From NCBI GenBank assembly GCA_963780865.1, contig CAWADT010000013.1:248001-312000 (forward strand): a DNA stretch of 64,000 nucleotides, read 5' to 3'. The stretch comes from FEN-1073 sp963780865 (GTDB taxonomy: Bacteria > Chloroflexota > Anaerolineae > Anaerolineales > RBG-16-64-43). Position 1 is the stretch's first letter. Each line of letters opens with the position of its first letter. Position numbers and translations under genes: made by a program. The notes below the pieces were generated by a model. It was not told where the DNA came from and did not search any database. It was given only the letters and a program-made list of their open reading frames with translations. This document shows, piece by piece, positions 51,837 to 59,676 of the stretch.

Positions 51837-53672
51837 CTACTCCGGTTTATCATCCGGTTCGGCGGTTTCCTTGGGGTGGCCTCCGGCTTTAGGTGCGGGA
51901 GTGGTTTTCAGATAATCCGCCAGCAGGGATCGCGAATCCGGACGATCGCTGTGCACCGCCTCGTCGTATTCTCCCGCGGGCGCTGGGCGTTCATAGCGCA
52001 ACGGCCGCCGGACGCCGAACAGCTCGAAGAATCGCGAGATCCATACCAGGATGTTGTACCGGTATTCCTGCATGCGCAACGACTGCCATTCTACTATCGA
52101 AGCCATCGACCCCTGGACCCGCGCTTTCTCACGGACAATGCGGTGAATCTTCTCGGGAGCACGCAATCCGGCGGGGGAAATCAGGATCGCATGGGCGGCC
52201 AAAATGAGGATACTGAAGGAAATCAGCACCACCCAGCCGCCTTCTTCCCATTTCCCGACAATTTGGCCGATGAAGACCAACCCGGACAGCGTGCCGGCAA
52301 TCCCGGCGCCCAGCGCGCCCCAAAAGCGTTTTCGCCCTTTTGCGGTCCGCAGGATATGCTGTCGAATGGCAAAACCCATCACCATGATCGGCATGAACAC
52401 ACCGATTCCGTAATAAGGAACCGCCAAGGTCTGCTGCGCCCGCACCAGAAGCATGATGACCAGCGCAACAACGAAACCCGCCGTCACAGAGCGCGTGAAG
52501 GTCCCCGCCGAATTGCGATACACGACGATTTCGGGAATCTCGCCGATGGCAACGTCCCGCCAGGCCGTCGCCTGCAAATCCTGGAAGGCGGTCATCGAGG
52601 CGGAAGCAAGCAAAGCCACGGCCAGAAGTTGATACACCCAAAACAGGAAGGATCCGCCCAGGAGGGAGAAACCGGGAATTTGCTGGAACCCGATAAACGC
52701 CAGGTTCCCGACGAGGGTTCGGCCAAGCGTTTGATCGAATACATTAAAGCGAATCGCAAAAAACGCCAGCAGAAATGTGGTGAGCCCCCCATAGAAAAGA
52801 AACGAGGTTTGCACCAATCTCCCAATTCCGGATTTCCCGGAATAAAAATTCCACAACGCTTTCAATCGCGGAAGAGTTCGTTTAGCCCATTTGATCAATC
52901 CGGCGTCTTCATTGATCACGAATTGAATGCCGTTGGACATGGCTTCCAGTCCGGACAAGGCAACCAACCCCTTCATGGAGGCGGTCAGCATGTGGTACAC
53001 CGCCTGCAAAAGCGTAACCGGTTGCGGTTGCCCGGTGCTTGGAAGCGCCGAAACGCCGCGTAAATTCGCGAGGAACAATCCGGTGAACATCGTGACGGTC
53101 AGAAAAACGAAAATGCCAAGGAGGATAAACGTCACCCGGGCCGACTCGCCGCGGCCGCGGATGGTCAGATACCACGTCACGGTGACCAGCCCGGCGCCGA
53201 TGAGAAAATGCCAGCCCCAGTCGATTCCGGTTTTTTGCAAAACCGAAAGCAACTGATCAACTCCGGAAAGGGAAGAAACGACGATCGTGAAAACGTAATC
53301 TTGAATGAGCACGACGGCAACGACCAGGCTGAGGGTGGGAAGAAGATAGCGCATGGAAGCCGTATAAGAGCCGCCGCCTTCGTTGAACACCCCCAGGGAA
53401 TACATATACAGCAACCCGAAAACGATATTAGCGATGGCGATGAAAGCCACGGCGATGTAACCGTATTTCTGCAATCCATAGGGGTGCAAGGCACCCATCA
53501 ACTCGCCTGTTGCGTAATAATAGGATGTGAAATAATCGACGCCGAACAGCGCCACGGCGGCCAGAAGGCCGATTTGGCCGGCGCCGTGCACATGCGCATC
53601 TTCCTCCCGCTCGTGGGGGGAGAGGCGGTAGGCGATGTAAATAAACGCACCCAGTAATAGGATCGAGATCAT
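51837..53672 (-). CDS. APC-superfamily permease, possibly a potassium importer
   Basis: The 611-residue membrane protein has about 12 hydrophobic segments, with VALFGVDYFTSYYYATGEL in helix 1 and NEGGGSYTASMRYLLPTLSLVVAVVLIQDYVFTIVVSSLSGVDQL in helices 3-4, and a C-terminal soluble tail of about 100 residues. This is the APC fold usually annotated as amino acid permease. The adjoining double TrkA genes recall the mycobacterial set Rv2690c-ceoB-ceoC (from memory), and APC-type K+ importers such as KimA are of similar size. I therefore consider potassium a likely substrate, by context only. Confidence 0.75.
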   Translation of the reverse strand: MISILLLGAFIYIAYRLSPHEREEDAHVHGAGQIGLLAAVALFGVDYFTSYYYATGELMGALHPYGLQKYGYIAVAFIAIANIVFGLLYMYSLGVFNEGGGSYTASMRYLLPTLSLVVAVVLIQDYVFTIVVSSLSGVDQLLSVLQKTGIDWGWHFLIGAGLVTVTWYLTIRGRGESARVTFILLGIFVFLTVTMFTGLFLANLRGVSALPSTGQPQPVTLLQAVYHMLTASMKGLVALSGLEAMSNGIQFVINEDAGLIKWAKRTLPRLKALWNFYSGKSGIGRLVQTSFLFYGGLTTFLLAFFAIRFNVFDQTLGRTLVGNLAFIGFQQIPGFSLLGGSFLFWVYQLLAVALLASASMTAFQDLQATAWRDVAIGEIPEIVVYRNSAGTFTRSVTAGFVVALVIMLLVRAQQTLAVPYYGIGVFMPIMVMGFAIRQHILRTAKGRKRFWGALGAGIAGTLSGLVFIGQIVGKWEEGGWVVLISFSILILAAHAILISPAGLRAPEKIHRIVREKARVQGSMASIVEWQSLRMQEYRYNILVWISRFFELFGVRRPLRYERPAPAGEYDEAVHSDRPDSRSLLADYLKTTPAPKAGGHPKETAEPDDKPE

Positions 53673-53722
53673 AGATTGATTTCCGAACCTCCCGCGAACG
53701 ACAATCCGCTACGGGTGTCGGG

Positions 53723-54835
53723 TCATCCGCCTTTCGAGGACTGAAAATCCTCCTCCATCAGCGTAAATTCGGCCAAGATGTGATTTCGCGTTGATGGGCT
53801 GAGGCGCGTGTCCTGGGCCACCTTCACCGCCTCCTCGCATACTGCGCGGACGACAAAGGCCGGGACGAACATGATCCGGCCCGCCGGTATGATCTCAAAC
53901 GGGTATTCCTTCATGTGTAACGCCTGATCGTCAAAGTAGGGCAGGGAGATCGATAGCCCGCGGTTGAGATCCCCGGCGTTCGCCCGGCGTTGAATGGTCT
54001 GGATGATATCCTTGGTCTGATACACGGCCAGGGACCGGCCTTGATTTACCAACTGGCCAAGCATACCGTAACGCTTTCGCTGGTATTCCACATCGGCCGT
54101 GAAATACGCCGCGAGTCCCACGGCGGTATGCAAAATCTGTAAAAAGTGCTGCATGGAGGAGATATCAGCTTCCGCTTCCGCCACGCTCCCGACCAGCAGC
54201 TTGCCCTCTCCGTCGAAAGCCACCCATTGAGGCAAAAAGAATTTGCGGGCATAGGGGACGAACGGCACCTGCAGTTGGCCGCGGCCCATTTCCGAGCCGC
54301 TTTCCTCCGCGATGGCGTCGGTGGAAGCGGTGATGGCCGATTCCACTTCGGCCGAAGAGGATTCCGGTTCCGACGGGGTGGTTTCGCCTTCCAAGGCGAT
54401 GTACTTCACCGAGCGCCCGACGGGAAGCATGTTCGTCACCATGTGGCGGCAGGTGGTAAAACGCAGAATGCCGGCGGCGACAGCCACGCTTCTCTTGGGC
54501 AGCTGCTCCATTTCCTTGAACCGCGCCCTCAGGACAATCGTCAAATCGGTCCGCGTCAGACGCTCCACCAGACCGCCCGCCATTTGTTCCCGTTCTTCGG
54601 TGGCGATGGTTTCGGTCCGGGTTGATTTCGCGTCCACCACGACCCGGTCCGGTAGGGAGAATTTAACCTGAGAGGGTTTCTGCAGCAGGGTTTCGGCCAG
54701 CGTCCGCGCCTGGGCTTCGAAATACCGCTGAAGCAGAACGGGCTGCGCCTCGAAAAGGCGGTGTTGATTTTCGTATTCCTGCCGCAAATACTCGGTCGGC
54801 GTGCTGATTGCGGTGGCAGTAGTTTTTTGAGACAT
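53723..54835 (-). CDS. Conserved-looking protein of unknown function
   Basis: The 370-residue product has no signal peptide or membrane helix. The N-terminal region is helical (STPTEYLRQEYENQHRLFEAQPVLLQRYFEAQARTLAETLL). An acidic Ser/Glu linker near residues 155-185 separates it from a second domain (FVPYARKFFLPQWVAFDGEGKLLVGSVAEAEADISSMQHFLQILHTAV ... FVVRAVCEEAVKVAQDT). I do not recognise a family. It is the first gene of the leftward group that includes the permease, ATPase and TrkA genes, with 50 bases before the permease gene, so a shared role in ion or envelope physiology is possible. Confidence 0.72.
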   Translation of the reverse strand: MSQKTTATAISTPTEYLRQEYENQHRLFEAQPVLLQRYFEAQARTLAETLLQKPSQVKFSLPDRVVVDAKSTRTETIATEEREQMAGGLVERLTRTDLTIVLRARFKEMEQLPKRSVAVAAGILRFTTCRHMVTNMLPVGRSVKYIALEGETTPSEPESSSAEVESAITASTDAIAEESGSEMGRGQLQVPFVPYARKFFLPQWVAFDGEGKLLVGSVAEAEADISSMQHFLQILHTAVGLAAYFTADVEYQRKRYGMLGQLVNQGRSLAVYQTKDIIQTIQRRANAGDLNRGLSISLPYFDDQALHMKEYPFEIIPAGRIMFVPAFVVRAVCEEAVKVAQDTRLSPSTRNHILAEFTLMEEDFQSSKGG

Positions 54836-55242
54836 AAGCGCCTCGACATGTGGATCTGGATCAACCTGGCGGGGATGCGGATATGCTTATCGATCGGAAA
54901 TCTGCCTATTAAAACCCGTTTCGGGCATGAAGCCGGATTATACGACCAAGGATTGGCGTGTCAATCCTGCGAGGAAACACCGTCTTCGGAGGCCGGCCAG
55001 TGATTTGCGGCCGGCCGGTTTGCCTGCGTCAACTTTCAAATTCGATTTGGGCAACGCGAGCGAAGGCAACGCGCTTTTTTTATTTCAGAAATGATCGCAC
55101 GGCCAATGAAATGAAATTTCTCCTGCAAAGAAGGCGCGAAAAGCCGGCGGCAAATTATTCCGGAGCCCGCAGTTTTCGGTGCTGGAATAATTTTTTCCCT
55201 TGCCTCGCCGCCGAGTTGATCAGAATGCCGGCGGATGATTTG
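54836..55242. other. Intergenic region with palindromes, no supported gene
   Basis: About 400 bases between leftward genes. It contains GGCCGGCC twice (54991-54998 and 55009-55016) as a hairpin, a direct repeat of GCAACGCG followed by T7 near 55051-55081, and the hairpin at 55152. No open frame is convincing. A regulatory RNA is possible but not supported by a recognisable fold. Confidence 0.45.
55152..55196. terminator. Hairpin downstream of the aldolase gene
   Basis: AAATTATTCC (55152-55161) pairs with GGAATAATTT (55184-55193), followed by T bases on the + strand. On the leftward strand the tail is short (TTT), but the position 50-90 bases after the aldolase stop fits a terminator. Confidence 0.55.
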
Positions 55243-56166
55243 TCAATCCGCCCCGCGATACACGCGCACCAACTGCTCAAACAGGTCCAACGCCTCCTCC
55301 CGCGATCGCTGAAAGGCATTCCGGCCGATCATCTGGCCGGCGGCGCCGGCGTTGCGAATGGCTACCGCTTCGTTCAGGAGAATATCAATGTCTCCGCGCG
55401 GCCCGCCCGAGAACAATACCAGGCGCCGGCCGGCGAACGTGCCCTGCAGCACGTGCCGGATCCGGTCTTCCAGAGTCTGCAGTGGAACTCCATGTTTCTC
55501 GTATAAAATGCGCGTATCTTCGTTTTCGATCCGTTCGGTGGGCAATTTCAGGTAGATGATGTGCGCGCCCATTTGCGCTGCGAGATGGGCGGCATACGTG
55601 GTGAGGTCGATGGCCGTCTCGGCTTCTTTGGGGATGTTGGCGCCGCGCGGGTACGACCAGACGATGACCGGAAGCCCGACACTTTTGGATTCGCGCACCA
55701 CTTCCCGCAGCGATTCGTACAGGAGCCGGCGGTTGTTGGTGCCGGGGTAGATGCAATACCCGACCGCCGAACATCCCAGGCGCAGGGCATCTTCGACGGT
55801 TGCGAATTGCGCGAGCATCGGATCCGGATCCACATGCAGCTGATCGCGGCCGTTCAGTTTCAACACGAACGGGATTCGGCCGGCGTAGTCGGAGGCGACG
55901 GCTTCAAGGAAACCGAGCGGCGCGACGTAGGCATTGCATCCCGCGTCGATCGCAAGTTCGACGTGATAGCGCGGATCGTAGGCCGATGGGTTGTGTACAA
56001 ACGACCGGCCCGGCCCGTGTTCAATTCCCTGATCGGCCGGGAGCATTAAAATCCGCCCCGTGCCGGCCAGTTTGCCGTGGTTCAGAATGCGGTAGAGATT
56101 GGCGCGAACGCCGGGGTTCTCGGAGGTATACCAACTGAGAATTTCTTCAATGCGATTCATGGTCAA
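55243..56166 (-). CDS. fba: Class I fructose-bisphosphate aldolase (DhnA/DeoC-like)
   Basis: The 307-residue protein matches archaeal-type class I aldolases: RILMLPADQGIEHGPGRSFV, YVAPLGFLEAVASDYAGRIPFVLKLNGRDQL, RLGCSAVGYCIYPGTNNRRLLYESL, PVIVWSYPRGANIPKE, AAQMGAHIIYLKLPTE with the probable Schiff-base lysine, and VLFSGGPRGDIDILLNEAVAIRNAGAAGQMIGRNAFQRSREEAL. It cleaves or forms fructose-1,6-bisphosphate. It follows the PFK gene on the same strand with a 55-base gap, so the two form a glycolytic operon. Confidence 0.92.
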   Translation of the reverse strand: MTMNRIEEILSWYTSENPGVRANLYRILNHGKLAGTGRILMLPADQGIEHGPGRSFVHNPSAYDPRYHVELAIDAGCNAYVAPLGFLEAVASDYAGRIPFVLKLNGRDQLHVDPDPMLAQFATVEDALRLGCSAVGYCIYPGTNNRRLLYESLREVVRESKSVGLPVIVWSYPRGANIPKEAETAIDLTTYAAHLAAQMGAHIIYLKLPTERIENEDTRILYEKHGVPLQTLEDRIRHVLQGTFAGRRLVLFSGGPRGDIDILLNEAVAIRNAGAAGQMIGRNAFQRSREEALDLFEQLVRVYRGAD

Positions 56167-56221
56167 CTCTCCATGCCTTCTCCCGCCGCCGGAACGGGCG
56201 GGGCGGGTGGACGATCGAAAG

Positions 56222-57391
56222 TTAATACAGGAACATCGGTTTGCCCAGCATGTCCCGAATTCGCGGGCGGTAGGTATCTTTGTCGTAGAGCGCGCCGACG
56301 TCGACGCGTTTCTTCCCCTGGACGATCATATCGAGGGACACCGTCGTGTAGATGCCTTGCTGCAACGCGACCATCCGGCCGGTATGCCCCAGCGCCACCT
56401 GGTCGAGGGCCAGGTTGCCGAACGAACTGGCCACCATGCGGTCCAGCGCGTCCGGCGCGCCGGAGCGCATGATGTACCCGAGCTGCTGGTACATGATATT
56501 CACCCCGGTCCGGCGTTTGACTTCATCCGCGGTGTAGTGGCCGATGCCGCCGAGCTTTTGATGCCCGAAATCGTCGGCTTCCCCGCGCTGGTGGATTTCG
56601 CCGCCGGCTTCGTGGGCGCCTTCGGAAATAGTCATGATGGCGTAATGGGAAGGGGAGGCATTGCGGTCGGCCACCAGGAATTTGCACAGCTTGTCCAGGT
56701 CGAAGGGGACCTCCGAGATGACCGCCCGGTCCACATTGGACAGGTACGCGGCAAACAGCGAGGTCTCGCCCGAATTGCGGCCGAACAGTTCGACCACCCC
56801 AAGGCGTTCGTGGGACCCGACGGATGTCCGGAAATTGGTGATGGCGTCGACGGAGCGCGTGACGGCGGTTGAAAAACCGATGCAATAGTCGGTTCCGAAG
56901 ACGTCGTTATCCATTGTTTTGGGGATGGCCACGGCGCGGAACCCTTCCTGGTGCAGCCGGCTGGCGAAGGAAAGCGTATCATCTCCGCCGATGGGGATGA
57001 TTGCCTCCAAACCGAGGGTATCCAACACCCGGAGCACATGCTTGGTGCAATCGACCGTTCCTTTATCGGTATTCACCCGGTCTTCCGCACGGACATGCTC
57101 GGGGACGTCGGCCGGTTTTACGTTGGATGGATTGGTGCGCGAGGTGTGCAGGAACGTTCCACCGGTGCGATCGATGGTGCGTACGGTTTCCGGCGTCAGT
57201 GTGAAGGAATATTTCTCAATGGATTCGGGATCTTCCGGGTTGATCCGCAGGACGCTCATCCATCCGCGGCGCAATCCGACTACCTCGATATTATTCTCCT
57301 GGGCGCGGGTGACCACCGCCCGGATCGCCACATTCAGGCCGGGAACATCGCCGCCTCCCGTTAAAATCCCAATTCGCAATTTCGCCGCCAT
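56222..57391 (-). CDS. 6-phosphofructokinase, probably pyrophosphate-dependent
   Basis: From the ATG at 57391 (AGGAGGAG upstream) the protein has 389 residues: MAAKLRIGILTGGGDVPGLN, then IPIGGDDTLSFASRL, AIPKTMDNDVFGTDYCIGFSTAVTRSVDAI, and VVELFGRNSGETSLFAAYL. The active-site pair that separates the classes reads Asp in GGDDT and Lys in PKTMDND. ATP-dependent enzymes such as E. coli PfkA have Gly at both places (GGDGS, PGTIDND). The pattern therefore favours PPi as phosphoryl donor and a reversible reaction. The next gene is the class I aldolase. Confidence 0.9.
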   Translation of the reverse strand: MAAKLRIGILTGGGDVPGLNVAIRAVVTRAQENNIEVVGLRRGWMSVLRINPEDPESIEKYSFTLTPETVRTIDRTGGTFLHTSRTNPSNVKPADVPEHVRAEDRVNTDKGTVDCTKHVLRVLDTLGLEAIIPIGGDDTLSFASRLHQEGFRAVAIPKTMDNDVFGTDYCIGFSTAVTRSVDAITNFRTSVGSHERLGVVELFGRNSGETSLFAAYLSNVDRAVISEVPFDLDKLCKFLVADRNASPSHYAIMTISEGAHEAGGEIHQRGEADDFGHQKLGGIGHYTADEVKRRTGVNIMYQQLGYIMRSGAPDALDRMVASSFGNLALDQVALGHTGRMVALQQGIYTTVSLDMIVQGKKRVDVGALYDKDTYRPRIRDMLGKPMFLY

Positions 57392-57445
57392 CTTCGAACT
57401 CCTCCTGGAAGTGTATTGGATATTCACCAGCTGATCCGACGTTGC

Positions 57446-57474
57446 ATTGTACAGCGGGTTTGGGTATTCTCCAA
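57446..57474 (-). promoter_or_regulatory. Probable promoter of the PFK-aldolase operon
   Basis: On the minus strand TTGGAG (57474-57469) and TACAAT (57451-57446) are separated by 17 bases, giving a leader of roughly 50 bases before the PFK start codon at 57391. Confidence 0.6.
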
Positions 57475-57619
57475 GCCGCAGGCGGAAAAAACGGGGCAGA
57501 TTGTTCTTGTTCCGGATGCCCCCGAAGGATTATCCGCCGCCAGCAAATTGCGGGCAGCGGCTATACAATAAGCCTGCAGGCACCCCGGCCGGCCCCTATT
57601 TGGTTTTTGAAAGCCTCTG

Positions 57620-57625
57620 TATAAT
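57620..57625 (+). promoter_or_regulatory. -10 element before the gene at 57690
   Basis: A perfect TATAAT 64 bases before the ATG. The -35 is unclear. It is divergent from the PFK promoter. The rest of the 298-base gap 57392-57689 holds no supported gene. Confidence 0.5.
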
Positions 57626-57689
57626 AGGCATACATGGGAACGGGGCAGCCAGGATCATCTTTCCGTGCGGCTCCTCGCGAGGTGAAGAA

Positions 57690-58292
57690 ATGGGAGAGGA
57701 TATCTCAGCGGTTAAACAAAAGCTGAACGATTACCTCATAATGGAATTCGGGGTTGACACCGGTGGAGGCGTGCGTCCCGCGACGGATTCCTGGCCGTTT
57801 GAGCTGACTCCGGTTGGCCGCATTGCGTCCGGTACCGGAAATCCGGACGTCTATACCTTCCAATTGGAAGAACCATATTATGCCCTTACCGTCGGCACCA
57901 TGCATTGCTATCCAGTGGCGGGCATGTTGTTGGAAAACCTCAAGTTGCAATTCTCGGGCGCGAGTTGGCTGGCCATTCAGGAACCGATCGACCTCTCGAC
58001 ATCCGCCACGGGGTTGCTGGGCATACCCTCCATCCCCGAGCGGCGGGAAGCCATCACCTCTCTGGTAACAACAGCTTACAGCACCGAGACCAGCTTTCGC
58101 ATCCTGGAGGGGTTGTATCTTCGAAAAACCATCCGGTATTACGCTTTGGTGGAATTGACTGAAAGCCATAGAACAATGATGGTGGGCACCGGAATTATCC
58201 CGCTGGAAGTCGGTTTCCCGGCTGCCTCCAGTTGGAGAAGATTGTCCTATGCAGTGGGCCTTTTGCTGCAGCAGGGGCTTCTGCCAAAATAA
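57690..58292 (+). CDS. Protein of unknown function
   Basis: The ATG at 57690, preceded by GAGGTGAAGAA, gives 200 residues: MGEDISAVKQKLNDYLIMEFG, then an alpha/beta pattern with DVYTFQLEEPYYALTVGTMHCYPVAGMLLENLKLQF, IPERREAITSLVTTAYSTETSFRILEGLYLRKTIRYYALVELTESHRTMMVGTGI. It has no signal peptide or membrane helix. The layout is reminiscent of small chaperone-like or YbjN-like folds, but I do not recognise a family. The longer open frame from 57447 crosses the promoter region and is rejected. Confidence 0.68.
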   Translation: MGEDISAVKQKLNDYLIMEFGVDTGGGVRPATDSWPFELTPVGRIASGTGNPDVYTFQLEEPYYALTVGTMHCYPVAGMLLENLKLQFSGASWLAIQEPIDLSTSATGLLGIPSIPERREAITSLVTTAYSTETSFRILEGLYLRKTIRYYALVELTESHRTMMVGTGIIPLEVGFPAASSWRRLSYAVGLLLQQGLLPK

Positions 58293-58445
58293 AGCTGCCC
58301 TCCAATAAAAATTCACCCGCATGGATTTGACACTATTTATTCCACGAATTTCTTCCAAGAATAAATCCTTTGCAAAGAGCGGATGGGGGAGTTGGATCCG
58401 AATAATTTCTGCGTCTTGCCGTCCATCCAATTGCCTGATATGATT

Positions 58446-58473
58446 ATGTAAGCTAATGTATATTATCTTACGT
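58446..58473. other. dif-like recombination site
   Basis: A 28-bp element of left arm ATGTAAGCTAA, centre TGTATA and right arm TTATCTTACGT. The two arms are inverted copies with 9 of 11 matches, rising to 12 of 14 when extended outwards. The centre is identical to that of E. coli dif, and a 13-base core TAATGTATATTAT is also shared; the right arm agrees with the XerD-side arm at 8 of 11 positions. It lies 19 bases before the TTG start of a tyrosine recombinase gene, in an AT-rich gap. It could also be an operator for that gene. Confidence 0.65.
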
Positions 58474-58492
58474 AATAACACAGGAAAAAACC

Positions 58493-59548
58493 TTGAAGAT
58501 CAACCAGGCTATTGATTCCTTCTTTTCTGAATTCCAATTCCCCTTGGAATCTAAAAACACCCGCCGGACGTATAAAACCGCTTTAACGAAATTCTCTGAG
58601 TATGCAAAAGAATCTAATTTACTCTCAAGAGATCTTTTATCCATCGAGCCTTCCATTGTCAGCCTCTTTGGCGCCTGGTTGCTTTCCCAGGGTTTAACTG
58701 AATACACCCAGAATATATATGAAAGCGCTTTGAGACGAGCGCTCAATTATTGGCGAATAAAAGGATGGATTCAGTTTTCAAGCGATATTGAAAAAGAAAC
58801 TAGATTGGCTATGCGAATTAGGTCGAAAAAGGGGAATTTCTCGGCCAGTTCGAGGGTTGGAAGGGTTCCGGAGGACTTTGGAGACCGAATGGCGCAAGTG
58901 GCCGATTTAAATGCGTTACCAGAAAAAAGCCGCCTCCAACGGCTAAACGTTCTTCGCGCAAGGGCGCTCATCCATCTTCTCCGCGCTACCGGACTGCGCA
59001 TCGGCGATGTTTGCCGTTTCACCAAATCCGATCTGCGCGATGCGAAATCCCGCGGAGGCTATTTCACCCTCCCGATGCAAAAGACGGGAACGCTCGCGCA
59101 TTGTTTTCTCGGGGAAGAAGCAATCCACAACCTTGAGTTTTATCTCAAGGAACGCTCCGATTCCTCCCCCTGGGTCTTTATCCAACATGGACGCACGGGA
59201 AAGGTCCGGCCCGGCACAACCCAATTCTTCCGATCGACCGTCCGGGGATATGGCTCCAAACTCTCCCCGAAGACCGCTTGGGAGATTGTCCGCGCGATTG
59301 GTCACCAGGCCTATGGCCGGACGACGACGCAATTCATCTCCCCCCACGCTTTCCGCCATTGGCACGCGCAATCCCTGATCCACGCCGGCGCCCGCCTGGA
59401 AGACGTGCAATCGGTGTTGGGGCATGCCAATCCGGTCATTACCAAACAAATATACGCTCCGGAACCTGACCTCTCCAGAATCTCGGAAAAAGAGCGCATC
59501 CTCCAGAAGACCCGGCCAAAGATAAAAAAAAACATCGCCGGTGATTGA
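58493..59548 (+). CDS. Tyrosine recombinase, Xer-like
   Basis: The 351-residue protein (TTG start with CAGGAAA 7 bases upstream) has an N-terminal SAM-like core-binding domain (NTRRTYKTALTKFSEYAKES ... LTEYTQNIYESALRRALNYW). The catalytic domain contains the tyrosine-recombinase residues: R in LLRATGLRIGDVCRF, K in LPMQKTGT, HxxR in ISPHAFRHWHAQSL, H in LGHANPVIT and the nucleophile Y in KQIYAPEPD. Its length is nearer to single-recombinase XerS/XerH than to XerC/XerD (about 300). A dif-like palindrome lies just upstream. The first 300 bases are more AT-rich than neighbouring genes, which may indicate acquisition. It ends 36 bases before tRNA-His. Confidence 0.85.
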   Translation: MKINQAIDSFFSEFQFPLESKNTRRTYKTALTKFSEYAKESNLLSRDLLSIEPSIVSLFGAWLLSQGLTEYTQNIYESALRRALNYWRIKGWIQFSSDIEKETRLAMRIRSKKGNFSASSRVGRVPEDFGDRMAQVADLNALPEKSRLQRLNVLRARALIHLLRATGLRIGDVCRFTKSDLRDAKSRGGYFTLPMQKTGTLAHCFLGEEAIHNLEFYLKERSDSSPWVFIQHGRTGKVRPGTTQFFRSTVRGYGSKLSPKTAWEIVRAIGHQAYGRTTTQFISPHAFRHWHAQSLIHAGARLEDVQSVLGHANPVITKQIYAPEPDLSRISEKERILQKTRPKIKKNIAGD

Positions 59549-59584
59549 ACGCGACGAGGTGACGATCTAATGAATAAAAGCTGG

Positions 59585-59658
59585 GGTGGCTGACGGGGAT
59601 TGAACCCGCAACAGCTGGATCCACAGTCCAGCGCTCTGCCAATTGAGCTACAGCCACC
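59585..59658 (-). tRNA. tRNA-His (anticodon GTG)
   Basis: The acceptor GTGGCTG/CAGCCAC with the extra 5' G (G-1) opposite C73, a D-arm AGCTCAATTGGCAGAGC, an anticodon arm CTGGACTGTGGATCCAG with anticodon GTG and a T-arm CGGGTTCAATCCCCG are all visible. The next bases (59584-59582) read CCA. It follows hisS by 18 bases on the same strand. Confidence 0.97.
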
Positions 59659-59676
59659 GTGAGGGGGAAAATTCTA

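Noticed and set aside
51876..53063. 395-codon open frame antisense to the APC permease gene
   Set aside because: Composition rich in Arg, Gln and His without domains; it is a shadow of membrane-protein codons.
58493..59658. Genomic-island integrase inserted at tRNA-His
   Set aside because: The gene is close to the tRNA 3' end, but I found no second copy of the tRNA 3' end in the window and no island-type genes alongside. Kept only as an alternative to the Xer/dif reading.
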